This document shows, one piece after another, positions 1 to 6,552 of a stretch of 64,000 nucleotides of DNA (its first letter is position 1; each line of letters starts with the position of its first letter). Source of the stretch: a virus; the IMG/VR virus record IMGVR_UViG_3300033143_004212, positions 1-64,000 of that record; one strand, given 5' to 3'. The notes under the pieces were generated by a model. It did not search any database. It was not told the DNA's origin and worked only from the letters and a program-made list of their open reading frames with translations. The position numbers and the translations under genes are program-made.

Positions 1-31
1 AATTTCATTCGAACTGCATTGGAGGTAGAGT

Positions 32-379
32 ATGAAACAGTGCATAACAGATAAACAATTTATTGAATTTGTAAAACCAAATGGTATTTATGATAATAAT
101 AGAATAACAGCTTTACGGAAATTATTAAAATTAAAAGACAATGAAGTATTATCATCTTTATTATTTAATATAGGTAAAATGATAGAAATGTTAGGGCATA
201 AATTATTCTTTATAGGTCATAATCCGGAATTTACATTTAATAATGTAAATAAACCACATTTTGGAGTTTTATTAAAAAGAGATAATGATGAGAATGGGGA
301 TAAAAAATTTGAATTTAAATCAAAAGAGCTTTGTGATGCATTATGGGAAGCGATAGAAGAAATATCAGATTGCATTTAA
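32..379 (+). CDS. Small protein of unknown function (115 aa)
   Basis: The start is fixed by GGAGGT 6 nt before the ATG, directly after a leader repeat. The product is a soluble, mixed-charge 115-residue protein with no signal peptide or membrane segment and no motif I recognise. Its TAA stop lies inside the next leader repeat, so it is the first visible member of a tightly packed run of small genes. Confidence 0.75.
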   Translation: MKQCITDKQFIEFVKPNGIYDNNRITALRKLLKLKDNEVLSSLLFNIGKMIEMLGHKLFFIGHNPEFTFNNVNKPHFGVLLKRDNDENGDKKFEFKSKELCDALWEAIEEISDCI

Positions 380-400
380 ACCGCACTGGAGGATATTATA

Positions 401-592
401 ATGAGAAAAGTTATTGTATTAATAGTAAGACTTAGAGAAAGGACAGCAGAAGGAGAACCTATATTACTTCGTTCTTATATATGTGATGAAAATAAAGTTA
501 ACCTTCAGGCTCCCATGATTAAAGACATAATTAGAGTAGAAAAAGAGTATAACGGAACTGTTATTAATTGGTTCTTTGCATATTCAGAATAA
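401..592 (+). CDS. Small protein of unknown function (63 aa)
   Basis: A 63-residue protein preceded by GGAGG and a leader repeat at 374-385. It opens with a hydrophobic VIVLIVRLRE strand followed by charged residues and looks like a small alpha/beta protein. No family is recognisable. It lies between two leader repeats, like its neighbours. Confidence 0.65.
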   Translation: MRKVIVLIVRLRERTAEGEPILLRSYICDENKVNLQAPMIKDIIRVEKEYNGTVINWFFAYSE

Positions 593-612
593 AACTGCAT
601 TGGAGGTGCGTT

Positions 613-930
613 ATGAAATTCAGAGAAGTGATAACTAAAGATGGAGGACATTGGATAGAGTGTAAGAAACATTGGTGGAATAAATGGGAAGAAACATTAG
701 CAGAAGAATTAGAATTTATTAAAGTTAGGAAATGAAGGATGTTTAGAGTGATATTCTTTTCTCTTGGCTTATTTGCCAATATTAAATCCCGTTATGACCG
801 CATGAGCACAGCAGAATTAATATTAATGATAGTAGGATGGATAATAATAATCTTAGTGATAGGACTAATAGGACTAATAGGAATCTCATGTTTAGGAAAG
901 TTTTATGGCTTTCTTATAACAATATTATAG
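613..930 (+). CDS. Small membrane protein, read through one UGA codon
   Basis: With UGA as Trp the frame is open from the ATG at 613 (GGAGGT upstream, after a leader repeat) to TAG at 930, giving 106 aa. The N-terminal 40 residues are soluble and Trp-rich; a hydrophobic stretch near 44-56 and a strong membrane helix near 70-95 follow. The UGA is at 733-735. With UGA as stop it would be two genes (613-735, and one from 739 or 802), and a degenerate leader repeat near 785-800 gives that reading some support. The fused reading matches the code used elsewhere. Confidence 0.5.
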
Positions 931-976
931 TATTATTAATGTTAAATAATTCCATTCAAACTGCAGGAGGTGTATT

Positions 977-1126
977 ATGAAAAGAGATGATATATTAATA
1001 GTAATATTATTAATTTTATGAATAATTACATGGTTCGTAGGAATGAGTTTTATAATGGGAAGTTTTTTAAATGCAGTTATAGTGACGGGTATCATAGTAT
1101 TATTAATGTTAAGTATTTACGATTAA
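977..1126 (+). CDS. Small membrane protein with a UGA-encoded Trp (49 aa)
   Basis: The ATG follows a leader repeat (954-965) and GGAGG. The 49-residue product is almost wholly hydrophobic, with two membrane segments separated by a short polar turn. Residue 15 is a UGA codon inside the first hydrophobic segment; without reading it as Trp only a 14-residue peptide would remain. The TAA stop overlaps the next leader repeat. Function unknown; the size and topology are holin-like but nothing specific supports that. Confidence 0.65.
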
Positions 1127-1146
1127 ACCGCATAAGAGGAGATAAT

Positions 1147-1467
1147 ATGAATAAAGAAGATTATAAAAATAAATGGCAATACAGTGAAGATGAAAGACCA
1201 AAAGGTTGTTGTTATGATTGTAGAATGAAATATGATCAATTCCCAGATATGATTATACCAGATGTTCTTTGGGAATTAATAAATCCAACTAAGATTGAAG
1301 GTGCAGGATTATTATGCCCAACATGTATTGCGAATAGATTAGATTTTTTAGGTATATGGTATGATTTACAAAATAAATTATGTAAATTACCTTGTAAGAG
1401 AAAACATAAGAAGAGGGATTGGAGAATTAGACCTATTTTAGAAGTAATAGAAATAAAACAATGGTAG
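1147..1467 (+). CDS. Small zinc-finger-like protein (106 aa)
   Basis: Starts at the ATG after AGAGGAGA and a leader repeat; an upstream in-frame extension to 1018 would run through the previous gene and is rejected. The protein has a CCYDC cluster near residues 21-25 and CPTC near 60-63, so a four-cysteine zinc site is likely, then a very basic C-terminal third with two more cysteines. Zinc ribbons of this size are often nucleic-acid binding; that role is inferred. Confidence 0.7.
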   Translation: MNKEDYKNKWQYSEDERPKGCCYDCRMKYDQFPDMIIPDVLWELINPTKIEGAGLLCPTCIANRLDFLGIWYDLQNKLCKLPCKRKHKKRDWRIRPILEVIEIKQW

Positions 1468-1610
1468 AAGATTCCATTTAAACCGCATTCTTTTCACTCT
1501 TGGCGCATTTAATCTCATCCAGTTTGTTTCCACGAGATAGATTGGGAGACATAATATATATTAAAATCAGTCTGCAATCACAATTGAACCGCATTGAAAG
1601 GAAGTGTCAC

Positions 1611-1736
1611 ATGAAAAAGAAAGAAATAATGTTATCATTATTATCATACTATTTTATCATTTTATCAGGTCTTACAGGATCTGTATGTATGCTTTTTATT
1701 GCTGTTATTTTATTTATTATAATGATAAATTCTTAA
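1611..1736 (+). CDS. Small membrane peptide (41 aa)
   Basis: A 41-residue peptide with a KKKE N-terminus and then a nearly continuous hydrophobic stretch that fits one long or two short membrane helices. AAGGAAG lies 8 nt before the ATG, after a leader repeat at 1582-1593. The 140 nt before it (1470-1610) hold two leader repeats and the word GTCTGCAA (1570-1577), which also occurs in the two RNA candidates downstream. Confidence 0.55.
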   Translation: MKKKEIMLSLLSYYFIILSGLTGSVCMLFIAVILFIIMINS

Positions 1737-1759
1737 TAGCTAATTGCATTTAAACCGCA

Positions 1760-1882
1760 TGCTTTTATATAAAACCTACCCTACGAAGTAGGTAGGAAGT
1801 ACAAAGAACAACGAGGGTCTGCAATAAAAACAGACTGTTTATTGAAAAAAGCTATTGCGGAGGATGGAACCCCAATCATCAA
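1760..1882 (+). ncRNA. Tandem repeat RNA candidate, copy 1
   Basis: A non-coding stretch between two leader repeats. It contains a hairpin at 1775-1796 (CCTACC-CTAC, GAA loop, GTAGGTAGG), the word GTCTGCAA at 1817-1824 and AGGATGGAACCC at 1861-1872. TCTGCAA can pair with TTGCGGA near 1855-1861 to close an inner domain. Copy 2 keeps the same order of elements with compensating changes in the first hairpin, which argues for RNA structure rather than coding. It matches no RNA class I recognise. Confidence 0.5.
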
Positions 1883-1898
1883 TTGCATTCAAACCGCA

Positions 1899-2040
1899 CA
1901 TTTTTATATAACCTATCTCTTAAAAGAGATAGAAAGGATATAGAATAACAGAGGTCTGCAAATAAAAATGCCAAAACTAGTGGTCGCAAGGATGGAACCC
2001 TCGCTCACCTTCCCACCATTTACCAATCTCATTTCTAGCG
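1899..2040 (+). ncRNA. Tandem repeat RNA candidate, copy 2
   Basis: Second copy, directly after the leader repeat at 1887-1898. The first hairpin (1913-1932, CTATCTCT, TAAA loop, AGAGATAG) occupies the place of the copy 1 hairpin but with different paired bases. GTCTGCAA (1954-1961) and AGGATGGAACCC (1989-2000) are conserved. The middle is diverged. The 3' end is uncertain; a small AACGC-GAA-GCGTT hairpin follows near 2070. Confidence 0.5.
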
Positions 2041-2171
2041 CACTAATGTTTTGCTCTTGGAGGGAGAAACGCGAAGCGTTTATCACGATATAACTCATTC
2101 CTCTGGATTTATTTACTTCACGAGAAAAAAAATCTCGTATATTATATTATAGTACGTATATTTGGGGATGC

Positions 2172-2204
2172 GGGGCAGAAGCCCCTTATCCTTTATGTTT
2201 TTTT
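2172..2204 (+). terminator. Terminator closing the left-end block
   Basis: GGGGC, AGAA loop, GCCCC at 2172-2185, followed by a T-rich tail ending in seven T. An A/T-looped hairpin ACGAGA...TCTCGT lies just before it at 2120-2138. These end the transcript carrying the repeat RNAs. The remainder of 2205-2338 shows nothing further. Confidence 0.6.
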
Positions 2205-2338
2205 ACTCTACGAGATGATTAATCCCGTATAAGGTTTAAAATTTTTATATAGATAATTTTCTGATTTATTTTTATAATTATTATGAAAAGTAACTGGTGT
2301 AATATTATAATTTTCTGCCCAAAATTTATGGGATTTAC

Positions 2339-2367
2339 TTGACATTTGTTTTTAAATATGTTATAAT
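2339..2367 (+). promoter_or_regulatory. Consensus sigma70-type promoter
   Basis: TTGACA at 2339-2344, 17-nt spacer, TATAAT at 2362-2367. It drives the operon 2407-4022. It carries no TACACCG box, unlike the leftward promoters, and has a full -35. Confidence 0.9.
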
Positions 2368-2406
2368 ATATATAGATAGAGGAATAGGAATTTTTAGGAG
2401 GAAAAA

Positions 2407-2568
2407 ATGTTTAGGACTATTAAATTAGAATTAGAAAGAGAACTAAGATTAGCTAAGAAAGAATTAAAGAAAGATAATTTATCTGTAGAAGATAAAAATT
2501 ATGCATGGGGTTATAGAGATGCACTAGAAAGACTTCTAGATATGATAAATAAAGGATATATAGGATAG
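2407..2568 (+). CDS. Small helical protein (53 aa)
   Basis: First gene of the operon, with GGAGGAAAAA before the ATG. The 53-residue product is highly charged and predicted helical (Leu/Glu/Lys-rich), ending in an ALERLLDMINKGY helix. Such helices occur in small phage DNA- or host-protein-binding factors, but no family is recognised. Confidence 0.65.
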   Translation: MFRTIKLELERELRLAKKELKKDNLSVEDKNYAWGYRDALERLLDMINKGYIG

Positions 2569-2581
2569 GGAGGTAAAAGAA

Positions 2582-2803
2582 ATGACAGTTTCATTTTATA
2601 TTGATTTAGAAGATTTAAGTTTATTTAAATTAGGACATCCTTGTAATATTTCGGTTAGTACAGGAGCAATATTAATTACACTTGATATTGGAGATGTGAA
2701 AGAACTTATGACAGATAATGGTCCTAATCGTTATAATTATTCACAGATACAATTAACAAAACAAGGACGAGATAAAGTATTAGGAGTGAAAATACCATGC
2801 TAG
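2582..2803 (+). CDS. Small protein of unknown function (73 aa)
   Basis: GGGAGG lies 9 nt before the ATG and 13 nt separate it from the previous gene. The product is a beta-rich 73-residue protein without membrane segments. Its last 7 nt overlap the start of the next gene, typical of translational coupling. Confidence 0.65.
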   Translation: MTVSFYIDLEDLSLFKLGHPCNISVSTGAILITLDIGDVKELMTDNGPNRYNYSQIQLTKQGRDKVLGVKIPC

Positions 2804-2949
2804 CTAAATATAAAGAAGATAAACGAATTTATGAAATATATGGAGTCAGAATTTTGGATGATGAGGACGTAGAGTTTTACATATGTACTCATGAAAAGAA
2901 AGTCTGAATGTGGATTGATTCACGAGAGTTTGAACCTTATAGAAGATAG
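2797..2949 (+). CDS. Small protein with a UGA-encoded Trp (50 aa)
   Basis: The frame overlaps the previous gene by 7 nt and runs to TAG at 2947. UGA at 2905-2907 encodes Trp 37 in a W-M-W stretch, so the gene is visible only with the altered code. The product is a 50-residue acidic beta-rich protein resembling phage regulatory small proteins that bind a partner surface; function unknown. Confidence 0.65.
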
Positions 2950-2958
2950 GAGAGTTGT

Positions 2959-3201
2959 ATGAAAATAAGAGAGAGTGCGATTATTAGAAGTGAAATAAAA
3001 GAATGTAAAGTTGGAGATGTTATTAAAGATATGAATGGTTATTATTTAGTTATTCAGACTGGATTAACTTTTTCATTATTAAATTTAAGAACTAATCAAA
3101 CATATTTAAGTAGAGCGATACTAAAAGAATTATACGATGCTTTCCATGGATCTAGAGATGAGCTTGTAAAGGCTGAAGTAATTATAGAAAGGATAATATA
3201 A
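2959..3201 (+). CDS. Tandem paralogue 1 of a small beta-rich protein (80 aa)
   Basis: First of three adjacent paralogues. Shared features: a short N-terminus, a VGDVI motif near residue 20, a YYLVI strand near residue 29, then a KELYDAF-type helix and a terminal beta strand. AGGAG precedes the ATG. The pattern suggests a small SH3- or OB-like barrel plus helix, which is inference. Confidence 0.75.
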   Translation: MKIRESAIIRSEIKECKVGDVIKDMNGYYLVIQTGLTFSLLNLRTNQTYLSRAILKELYDAFHGSRDELVKAEVIIERII

Positions 3202-3202
3202 T

Positions 3203-3445
3203 ATGAAGGTAATAAATAAAATAGGCGTAAGAACAGAAAAGAAAGCATATCAAGTTGGAGACGTTATTTGTGATAAGGGAGATTATTATTTAGTCATTGA
3301 GTTATCTGAAAAGTATGCATTATTAGATTTAGATGATTGCAGAATACTTACTCCTAAAGATACTTTAGAAGGATTATATGATCTTTATCATAATGATGAA
3401 GAAATAGTTGCGGATGCAGAAATAACTTTAATAGGAAGGAAATAG
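3203..3445 (+). CDS. Tandem paralogue 2 of a small beta-rich protein (80 aa)
   Basis: Begins one base after the stop of paralogue 1; AGGATAATATA serves as the ribosome site. It keeps VGDVI (residues 18-22), YYLVI (28-32) and LEGLYDLYH. The helix and C-terminal strand align with both neighbours at clearly below 50% identity by eye, so the duplication is not recent. Confidence 0.75.
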   Translation: MKVINKIGVRTEKKAYQVGDVICDKGDYYLVIELSEKYALLDLDDCRILTPKDTLEGLYDLYHNDEEIVADAEITLIGRK

Positions 3446-3446
3446 T

Positions 3447-3695
3447 ATGAAGATAACATATGGAGGAGTTAGACACGACGAAGTAACAGAGTACAAAGTT
3501 GGAGATATTATTTATGATGGAAATGAATATTATTTAGTTATTAAGCATGGTGAAGCTTACGCATTACTATCTTTAGAATCAAATGCGATTGCTAGTCAGT
3601 TTGAAAAAACATTAGAGAGATTATATAGGATGCAAGGTAGTGACTTAGATAGACTTGTAAAAGCTGAATTAGTTGTGGAAGGAGAAGAGAAATAA
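3447..3695 (+). CDS. Tandem paralogue 3 of a small beta-rich protein (82 aa)
   Basis: Third paralogue, one base after the second; AGGAAGGAAATAGT precedes its ATG. It has VGDII, YYLVI and an LERLYRM helix in the shared positions and ends in a short acidic tail. The back-to-back arrangement implies co-translation and possibly a hetero-oligomer. Confidence 0.75.
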   Translation: MKITYGGVRHDEVTEYKVGDIIYDGNEYYLVIKHGEAYALLSLESNAIASQFEKTLERLYRMQGSDLDRLVKAELVVEGEEK

Positions 3696-4022
3696 ATGAA
3701 AAAATTATTAATTATTGTATTATGCGTACTGCTAGCGGCAGGAGCATCTCTTGCAATCTTGCAAGGAGCAGATTTATTTATTGCGTTAAATGAACGGGTT
3801 GAAATATTAGAAGGACAGCAAGTAGAACTATTAATACAAGTAGAGAATCAAGAGTACGTACTTACTAAGAAAGATGAAGAACTTATGAATCTTCAAGTTG
3901 AAGTAATAAATTATATGAATTCAAATTTAGTCACTGTTGAATATGCAGAGCAATTATATAATATATTCGATTTAAGAACTCAAGATTTAAGACAGTGGAT
4001 AGAGGAACTGCAACAAGAATAG
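3696..4022 (+). CDS. Membrane-anchored coiled-coil protein (spanin-like size)
   Basis: Starts directly at the stop of the previous gene with GGAGAAGAGA upstream. The N-terminus is KK plus about 20 hydrophobic residues (signal anchor), followed by a heptad-like Glu/Leu/Val region to the end of the 108 aa. There is no lipobox cysteine after the hydrophobic stretch. Topology fits an anchored coiled coil facing outward. It could be a superinfection or envelope factor; function unproven. Confidence 0.7.
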   Translation: MKKLLIIVLCVLLAAGASLAILQGADLFIALNERVEILEGQQVELLIQVENQEYVLTKKDEELMNLQVEVINYMNSNLVTVEYAEQLYNIFDLRTQDLRQWIEELQQE

Positions 4023-4063
4023 TTTCCTGCTTTTTTGGGAAAAATCTATAGTAAAATACAAGT

Positions 4064-4090
4064 ACAGATATCTTATCAATATCTGTATTT
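4064..4090 (+). terminator. Terminator after the rightward operon
   Basis: ACAGATAT, 7-nt loop, ATATCTGT, followed by ATTTTG. It lies 41 nt after the last stop of the operon. The tail is short, so efficiency may be modest. Confidence 0.55.
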
Positions 4091-4124
4091 TGCGTGGCAT
4101 CTTGGGGTCGGTGTATTTTCGCAA

Positions 4125-4191
4125 TAAAAAAAGAGAGGAAGATAAGTCCACCGGAGTATTATCTCCTCTGTACCCACCTTATACTCTCTTT
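4125..4191 (-). terminator. Branched terminator-like 3' structure
   Basis: On the minus strand, after the stop at 4205, AAAGAGAG (4184-4191) pairs with CTCTCTTT (4130-4137) followed by seven U. Inside, ATAAG/CTTAT (4178-4182 with 4142-4146) and GGAG/CTCC (4163-4166 with 4153-4156) stack with unpaired GGTGG-type segments. It is more elaborate than the other terminators in the block and may be a regulatory or protective 3' end. Confidence 0.5.
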
Positions 4192-4204
4192 AATAATTAT
4201 ATTA

Positions 4205-4447
4205 CTATGCTTCTTCTATTACCTCTGCTTCTGCTTCGTCTTCGATTACTACTTCTAATCTTTTAGTTTTAACGATTACTTTAACAACGATATCTAATTC
4301 TCCATCTCTTACTAAGAACTCTCCACTAGATAAATCTACTAAGATTTCATCTTCTCTAGCTTCAAAACCTTTTGCAAGTCTAGCTTTAACATCCTCACGT
4401 GCTTTTGTTGCGATTTCTTTTTTAGTTAATTCTTTAATAACAGCCAT
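4205..4447 (-). CDS. Acidic small protein, family A (80 aa)
   Basis: AGGAGAGGTGCAAA precedes the ATG. An N-terminal Lys-rich helix (residues 1-25) is followed by four predicted beta strands and an acidic tail (EDEAEAEVIEEA). The pattern RLAKGFE, then IVVKVIVKTK, then VVIEDE matches the genes at 8728 and 6229, so the window holds three diverged members of one family. Function unknown; acidic tails occur in DNA-mimic and chaperone-like phage proteins, which is only a suggestion. Confidence 0.75.
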   Translation of the reverse strand: MAVIKELTKKEIATKAREDVKARLAKGFEAREDEILVDLSSGEFLVRDGELDIVVKVIVKTKRLEVVIEDEAEAEVIEEA

Positions 4448-4507
4448 TTTGCACCTCTCCTTTTGTATTTTTTTTATTTTTTATTTTCTTTCCCTTAACT
4501 TACTTAT

Positions 4508-4536
4508 ATTATAACATATCTTCTCCCGAAAGTCAA
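4508..4536 (-). promoter_or_regulatory. Strong leftward promoter without box
   Basis: On the minus strand TTGACT (4531-4536), 17-nt spacer, TATAAT (4508-4513). No TACACCG box lies upstream. It drives the gene at 4205-4447. Confidence 0.85.
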
Positions 4537-4556
4537 TAATAATTCTTAAAAATTTA

Positions 4557-4823
4557 TTAATTTCCGTAGGAAATTCTAATTGATTCTTCACGATGGATAT
4601 AATGGGAACCTTTATCTTCAAGATCTTTTATTTCAATTACTAAATCACTTCTTTCATACATACAGTAGATACCAATTTGTGCCATCCCTGCAACATATAA
4701 GTAATATAGTTTTAAAGCTTCTGCTTCAGTCCTTGCAACAAAAGTGATGATACCTCTTCCATTATAATCTTCATCCTCAGTTCCATATTCTTTAAATAGA
4801 TAACTAATTTTAAATTTTTTCAT
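4557..4823 (-). CDS. Small protein of unknown function (88 aa)
   Basis: AAGGAG lies 10 nt before the chosen ATG (4823); an ATG at 4832 sits too close to the ribosome site. The 88-aa protein is alpha/beta with a FVARTEAEALKLYYLYVAG helix near the middle, a shape often seen in small phage proteins that bind host enzymes. No family recognised. Confidence 0.7.
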   Translation of the reverse strand: MKKFKISYLFKEYGTEDEDYNGRGIITFVARTEAEALKLYYLYVAGMAQIGIYCMYERSDLVIEIKDLEDKGSHYIHREESIRISYGN

Positions 4824-4849
4824 TTTTCCCATCTCCTTTATCTATATAT

Positions 4850-4878
4850 ATTATATCATATCTTTACGTAAAAGTCAA
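4850..4878 (-). promoter_or_regulatory. Strong leftward promoter without box
   Basis: TTGACT (4873-4878 on the minus strand), 17-nt spacer, TATAAT (4850-4855). No TACACCG box adjoins it; the nearest array starts about 90 nt further upstream. Confidence 0.85.
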
Positions 4879-4968
4879 GGGTTTTTTATAAGTATTTTCC
4901 TGGACATACGCCTTTTATAGCTAGTAAAGTGGTCGGGTAGAATTTCTGGAAGATTATGTAAATGGGGT

Positions 4969-5142
4969 CGGTGTAGGAGCGGTGTATAAAAATCCTGGTC
5001 GTGATGAGGGTCGGTGTAGGAGGGTCAAGGGGTCGGTGTATTAAGTTTTTATTTTGTATGTCAAGGGGTCGGTGTATTTTAGGGGTCGGTGTATTCCTAT
5101 ACTACGCCGATATCGGTGTACTACACCGCATTATCCGGTGTA
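4969..5142. repeat. CGGTGTA array with a CCTGGTCG motif
   Basis: About ten CGGTGTA/TACACCG words, mostly in the run GGGGTCGGTGTA repeated with irregular spacing, plus one CCTGGTCG (4994-5001) and a facing pair TACACCG...CGGTGTA near 5120-5142. No gene fits here. The high G content stands out in this A+T-rich genome. Confidence 0.85.
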
Positions 5143-5152
5143 CCAATGAACA

Positions 5153-5180
5153 GAAAAAAATAGGAAGTAACTTCCTATTT
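5153..5180 (-). terminator. Terminator of the 5747-5192 unit
   Basis: TAGGAAG, TAA loop, CTTCCTA flanked by A and T runs; it directly follows the stop at 5192 on the minus strand. Confidence 0.7.
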
Positions 5181-5191
5181 TTCCTTAATTC

Positions 5192-5509
5192 TTAATTTTC
5201 ATTTAATTCGTCGAATGCGTCTAAAGTTAATTCTGATGTATTTCCAACTTCTACCAATCCTGTTTTTACTAATACTAAACGTTCTGCATTACTAATGTAG
5301 GTAAAAATAACTTTAACGTATTCATTTATTTGGATATAATCAGTACCGTAAATTACTCCATCAATTTCATCAAATTCCATAAGCTTTTTAACAAGGTCTC
5401 TAAATTCATTGGCTTCTTTTAAACTCATTACTCTTGAACCAATAGTTCCAATATTACCCATTTCTGTTACTCCTTCAAGTCTTACTGCTACTAAATCTGT
5501 AATTTTCAT
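5192..5509 (-). CDS. Protein of unknown function (105 aa)
   Basis: GGAGATGGAGTAA precedes the ATG. The protein is alpha/beta: an LKEANEFRDLVKKLMEF helix near residues 30-46 between beta-rich halves. It is cotranscribed with 5523-5747 just upstream (13-nt gap). No motif recognised. Confidence 0.7.
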   Translation of the reverse strand: MKITDLVAVRLEGVTEMGNIGTIGSRVMSLKEANEFRDLVKKLMEFDEIDGVIYGTDYIQINEYVKVIFTYISNAERLVLVKTGLVEVGNTSELTLDAFDELNEN

Positions 5510-5522
5510 TTACTCCATCTCC

Positions 5523-5747
5523 TTAATAAGTGTAAATACTTTCCAATATTCTTACATGTACATCTGCATATTTCAAACCTTTTATAAAACCATTAATTTG
5601 TTCATCAATTTTATCATGGTAATTATCTCCAGATAAGATAACTTTATCCTTAACTTCGTCTCGCAATTGTACTGTACAATTCTCGTCTACTCCATCATCA
5701 TCTTGTAAATAATATTTTCTTAATATGATTGTTAATCTCATATTCAT
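5523..5747 (-). CDS. Small protein of unknown function (74 aa)
   Basis: AAGGAAG lies 8 nt before the ATG. First gene of a two-gene unit from the boxed promoter at 5773-5813. It starts with a basic beta strand, has an acidic centre (QDDDGVDE) and ends in a KGLKYADVHVRILESIY strand-helix. No family recognised. Confidence 0.65.
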   Translation of the reverse strand: MNMRLTIILRKYYLQDDDGVDENCTVQLRDEVKDKVILSGDNYHDKIDEQINGFIKGLKYADVHVRILESIYTY

Positions 5748-5772
5748 ATGCTCACTTCCTTTCTATATATAT

Positions 5773-5813
5773 AGTATACCATGATATAGAGGTTTTTACA
5801 ACTATACGGTGTA
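5773..5813 (-). promoter_or_regulatory. Boxed leftward promoter
   Basis: On the minus strand: TACACCG (5807-5813), 5 nt, TTGTAA (5796-5801), 17-nt spacer, TATACT (5773-5778). It drives 5747-5192. The -35 departs from consensus after TTG. Confidence 0.85.
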
Positions 5814-5926
5814 TCATACTTTATTTCCGGTGTATGTCCGGTGTACTATTCCCTTATACACCGTTTCTACACCGAATTCGGTGTACTACACCGGGTTTTA
5901 TCCTCTGATACACCGGGAATACACCG
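5807..5926. repeat. CGGTGTA array with palindrome
   Basis: About nine copies in both orientations. Includes the perfect palindrome ACACCGAATTCGGTGT at 5869-5884, followed by a further facing TACACCG. Confidence 0.85.
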
Positions 5927-5940
5927 CAACTTAGACGTAC

Positions 5941-5969
5941 AAAAAAAAGGAGACTAAGCCCCTTTTTTT
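5941..5969 (-). terminator. Terminator of the 6465-5954 unit
   Basis: A/T-flanked AAGGGG...CTCCTT stem next to the stop at 5954, ending in T on the minus strand. Confidence 0.6.
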
Positions 5970-6184
5970 GTAATGATATCCATTAACTTCCTTTTCCCAT
6001 CTTCTACCAAAGCTTCTTGATATTTGATTTCGAGATATCCTTTCCAAGATTGGTAAAAAATGTGTCCTTTGGCAATAGCTTGTTGTTTGGTATAATTTGC
6101 CAAATTATCTTCCACCAAAGTTTTTCTTAATCTACCTTTGGTAGAATTTACCAACTGCTCCACTTTTTTATGAAGTTTCGCCAT
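5954..6184 (-). CDS. Basic helical small protein (76 aa)
   Basis: GGAGAGGTAATA precedes the ATG at 6184; an ATG 18 nt upstream lies before the ribosome site and is rejected. The product is Lys-rich and predicted helical throughout, with the look of a small DNA-binding protein. Its codons create many TTGG and CCAA words (Leu as TTG before G, Thr as ACC before AAA), unlike most neighbours. Function unknown. Confidence 0.65.
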   Translation of the reverse strand: MAKLHKKVEQLVNSTKGRLRKTLVEDNLANYTKQQAIAKGHIFYQSWKGYLEIKYQEALVEDGKRKLMDIITKKGA

Positions 6185-6228
6185 TATTACCTCTCCTTCC
6201 ATTTAGATGGAGAATAGGGAATAAATCC

Positions 6229-6465
6229 CTATTCGATAAAATCTACTTCTAAGATTCTGTCTTTTTTTTCAACTACTCTGAAAACGAAATCTTTTTTATC
6301 TCCCTTTTCATTTTCAAATTCTAGCACGATTCCTTCTTTGGTAAATTTTACCTCTTGCTCAAATTCTTCTGCAAGTAAGTTTGCAAGCTTTTCAAGTAAT
6401 TCGTCTCTTTTTGTAACTTTTACATTGATTTGCTTAGTTTTTGTATTCTTAACTAGTTTAGCCAT
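6229..6465 (-). CDS. Small protein, family A (78 aa)
   Basis: GGGAGTGAAATAA precedes the ATG. A basic N-terminal helix is followed by four beta strands ending in an acidic stretch. The sequence from LLAEEFE to LEVDFIE aligns with the C-terminal halves of the genes at 4205 and 8728. It shares a transcript with 5954-6184 (44-nt gap). Function unknown. Confidence 0.7.
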   Translation of the reverse strand: MAKLVKNTKTKQINVKVTKRDELLEKLANLLAEEFEQEVKFTKEGIVLEFENEKGDKKDFVFRVVEKKDRILEVDFIE

Positions 6466-6511
6466 TTATTTCACTCCCTTTATATAGTTTGTTATCTCTT
6501 ATCTATAACTA

Positions 6512-6552
6512 ATTATACCATATATATACCTATTATTCAACTGTCCGGTGTA
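6512..6552 (-). promoter_or_regulatory. Boxed leftward promoter
   Basis: Minus strand: TACACCG (6546-6552), 5 nt, TTGAAT (6535-6540), 17 nt, TATAAT (6512-6517). Drives 6465-5954. Confidence 0.88.

Larger units (their letters stand above)
7..1898 (+). repeat. Dispersed leader repeat ATTYAAACYGCA, 9 copies
   Basis: A 12-nt word, consensus ATTYAAACYGCA, recurs at about 7-18, 374-385, 588-599, 954-965, 1122-1132, 1476-1487, 1582-1593, 1748-1759 and 1887-1898. Most copies end 1-8 nt before a GGAGG-type ribosome binding site, and several overlap the stop codon of the gene before (TAA inside ATTTAAACC). The last two copies head the two tandem RNA candidates instead of a gene. No sigma70-like promoter accompanies them. 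They could be promoters of a phage RNA polymerase, RNA-processing sites or translational operators; the sequence does not decide. Confidence 0.75.

Noticed and set aside
739-930. Separate gene starting at 739
   Set aside because: The ATG touches the would-be ribosome site and the frame is continuous with the gene at 613 when UGA is Trp; an ATG at 802 remains an alternative.
1018-1146. N-terminal extension of the zinc-finger gene
   Set aside because: It would overlap the membrane peptide gene 977-1126 in another frame, and a good ribosome site lies just before 1147.
1760-2040. tRNA or suppressor tRNA genes in the repeat RNAs
   Set aside because: The GGATGGAACC word suggested a T-arm on one strand, but no acceptor stem, D-arm or anticodon arm can be drawn.
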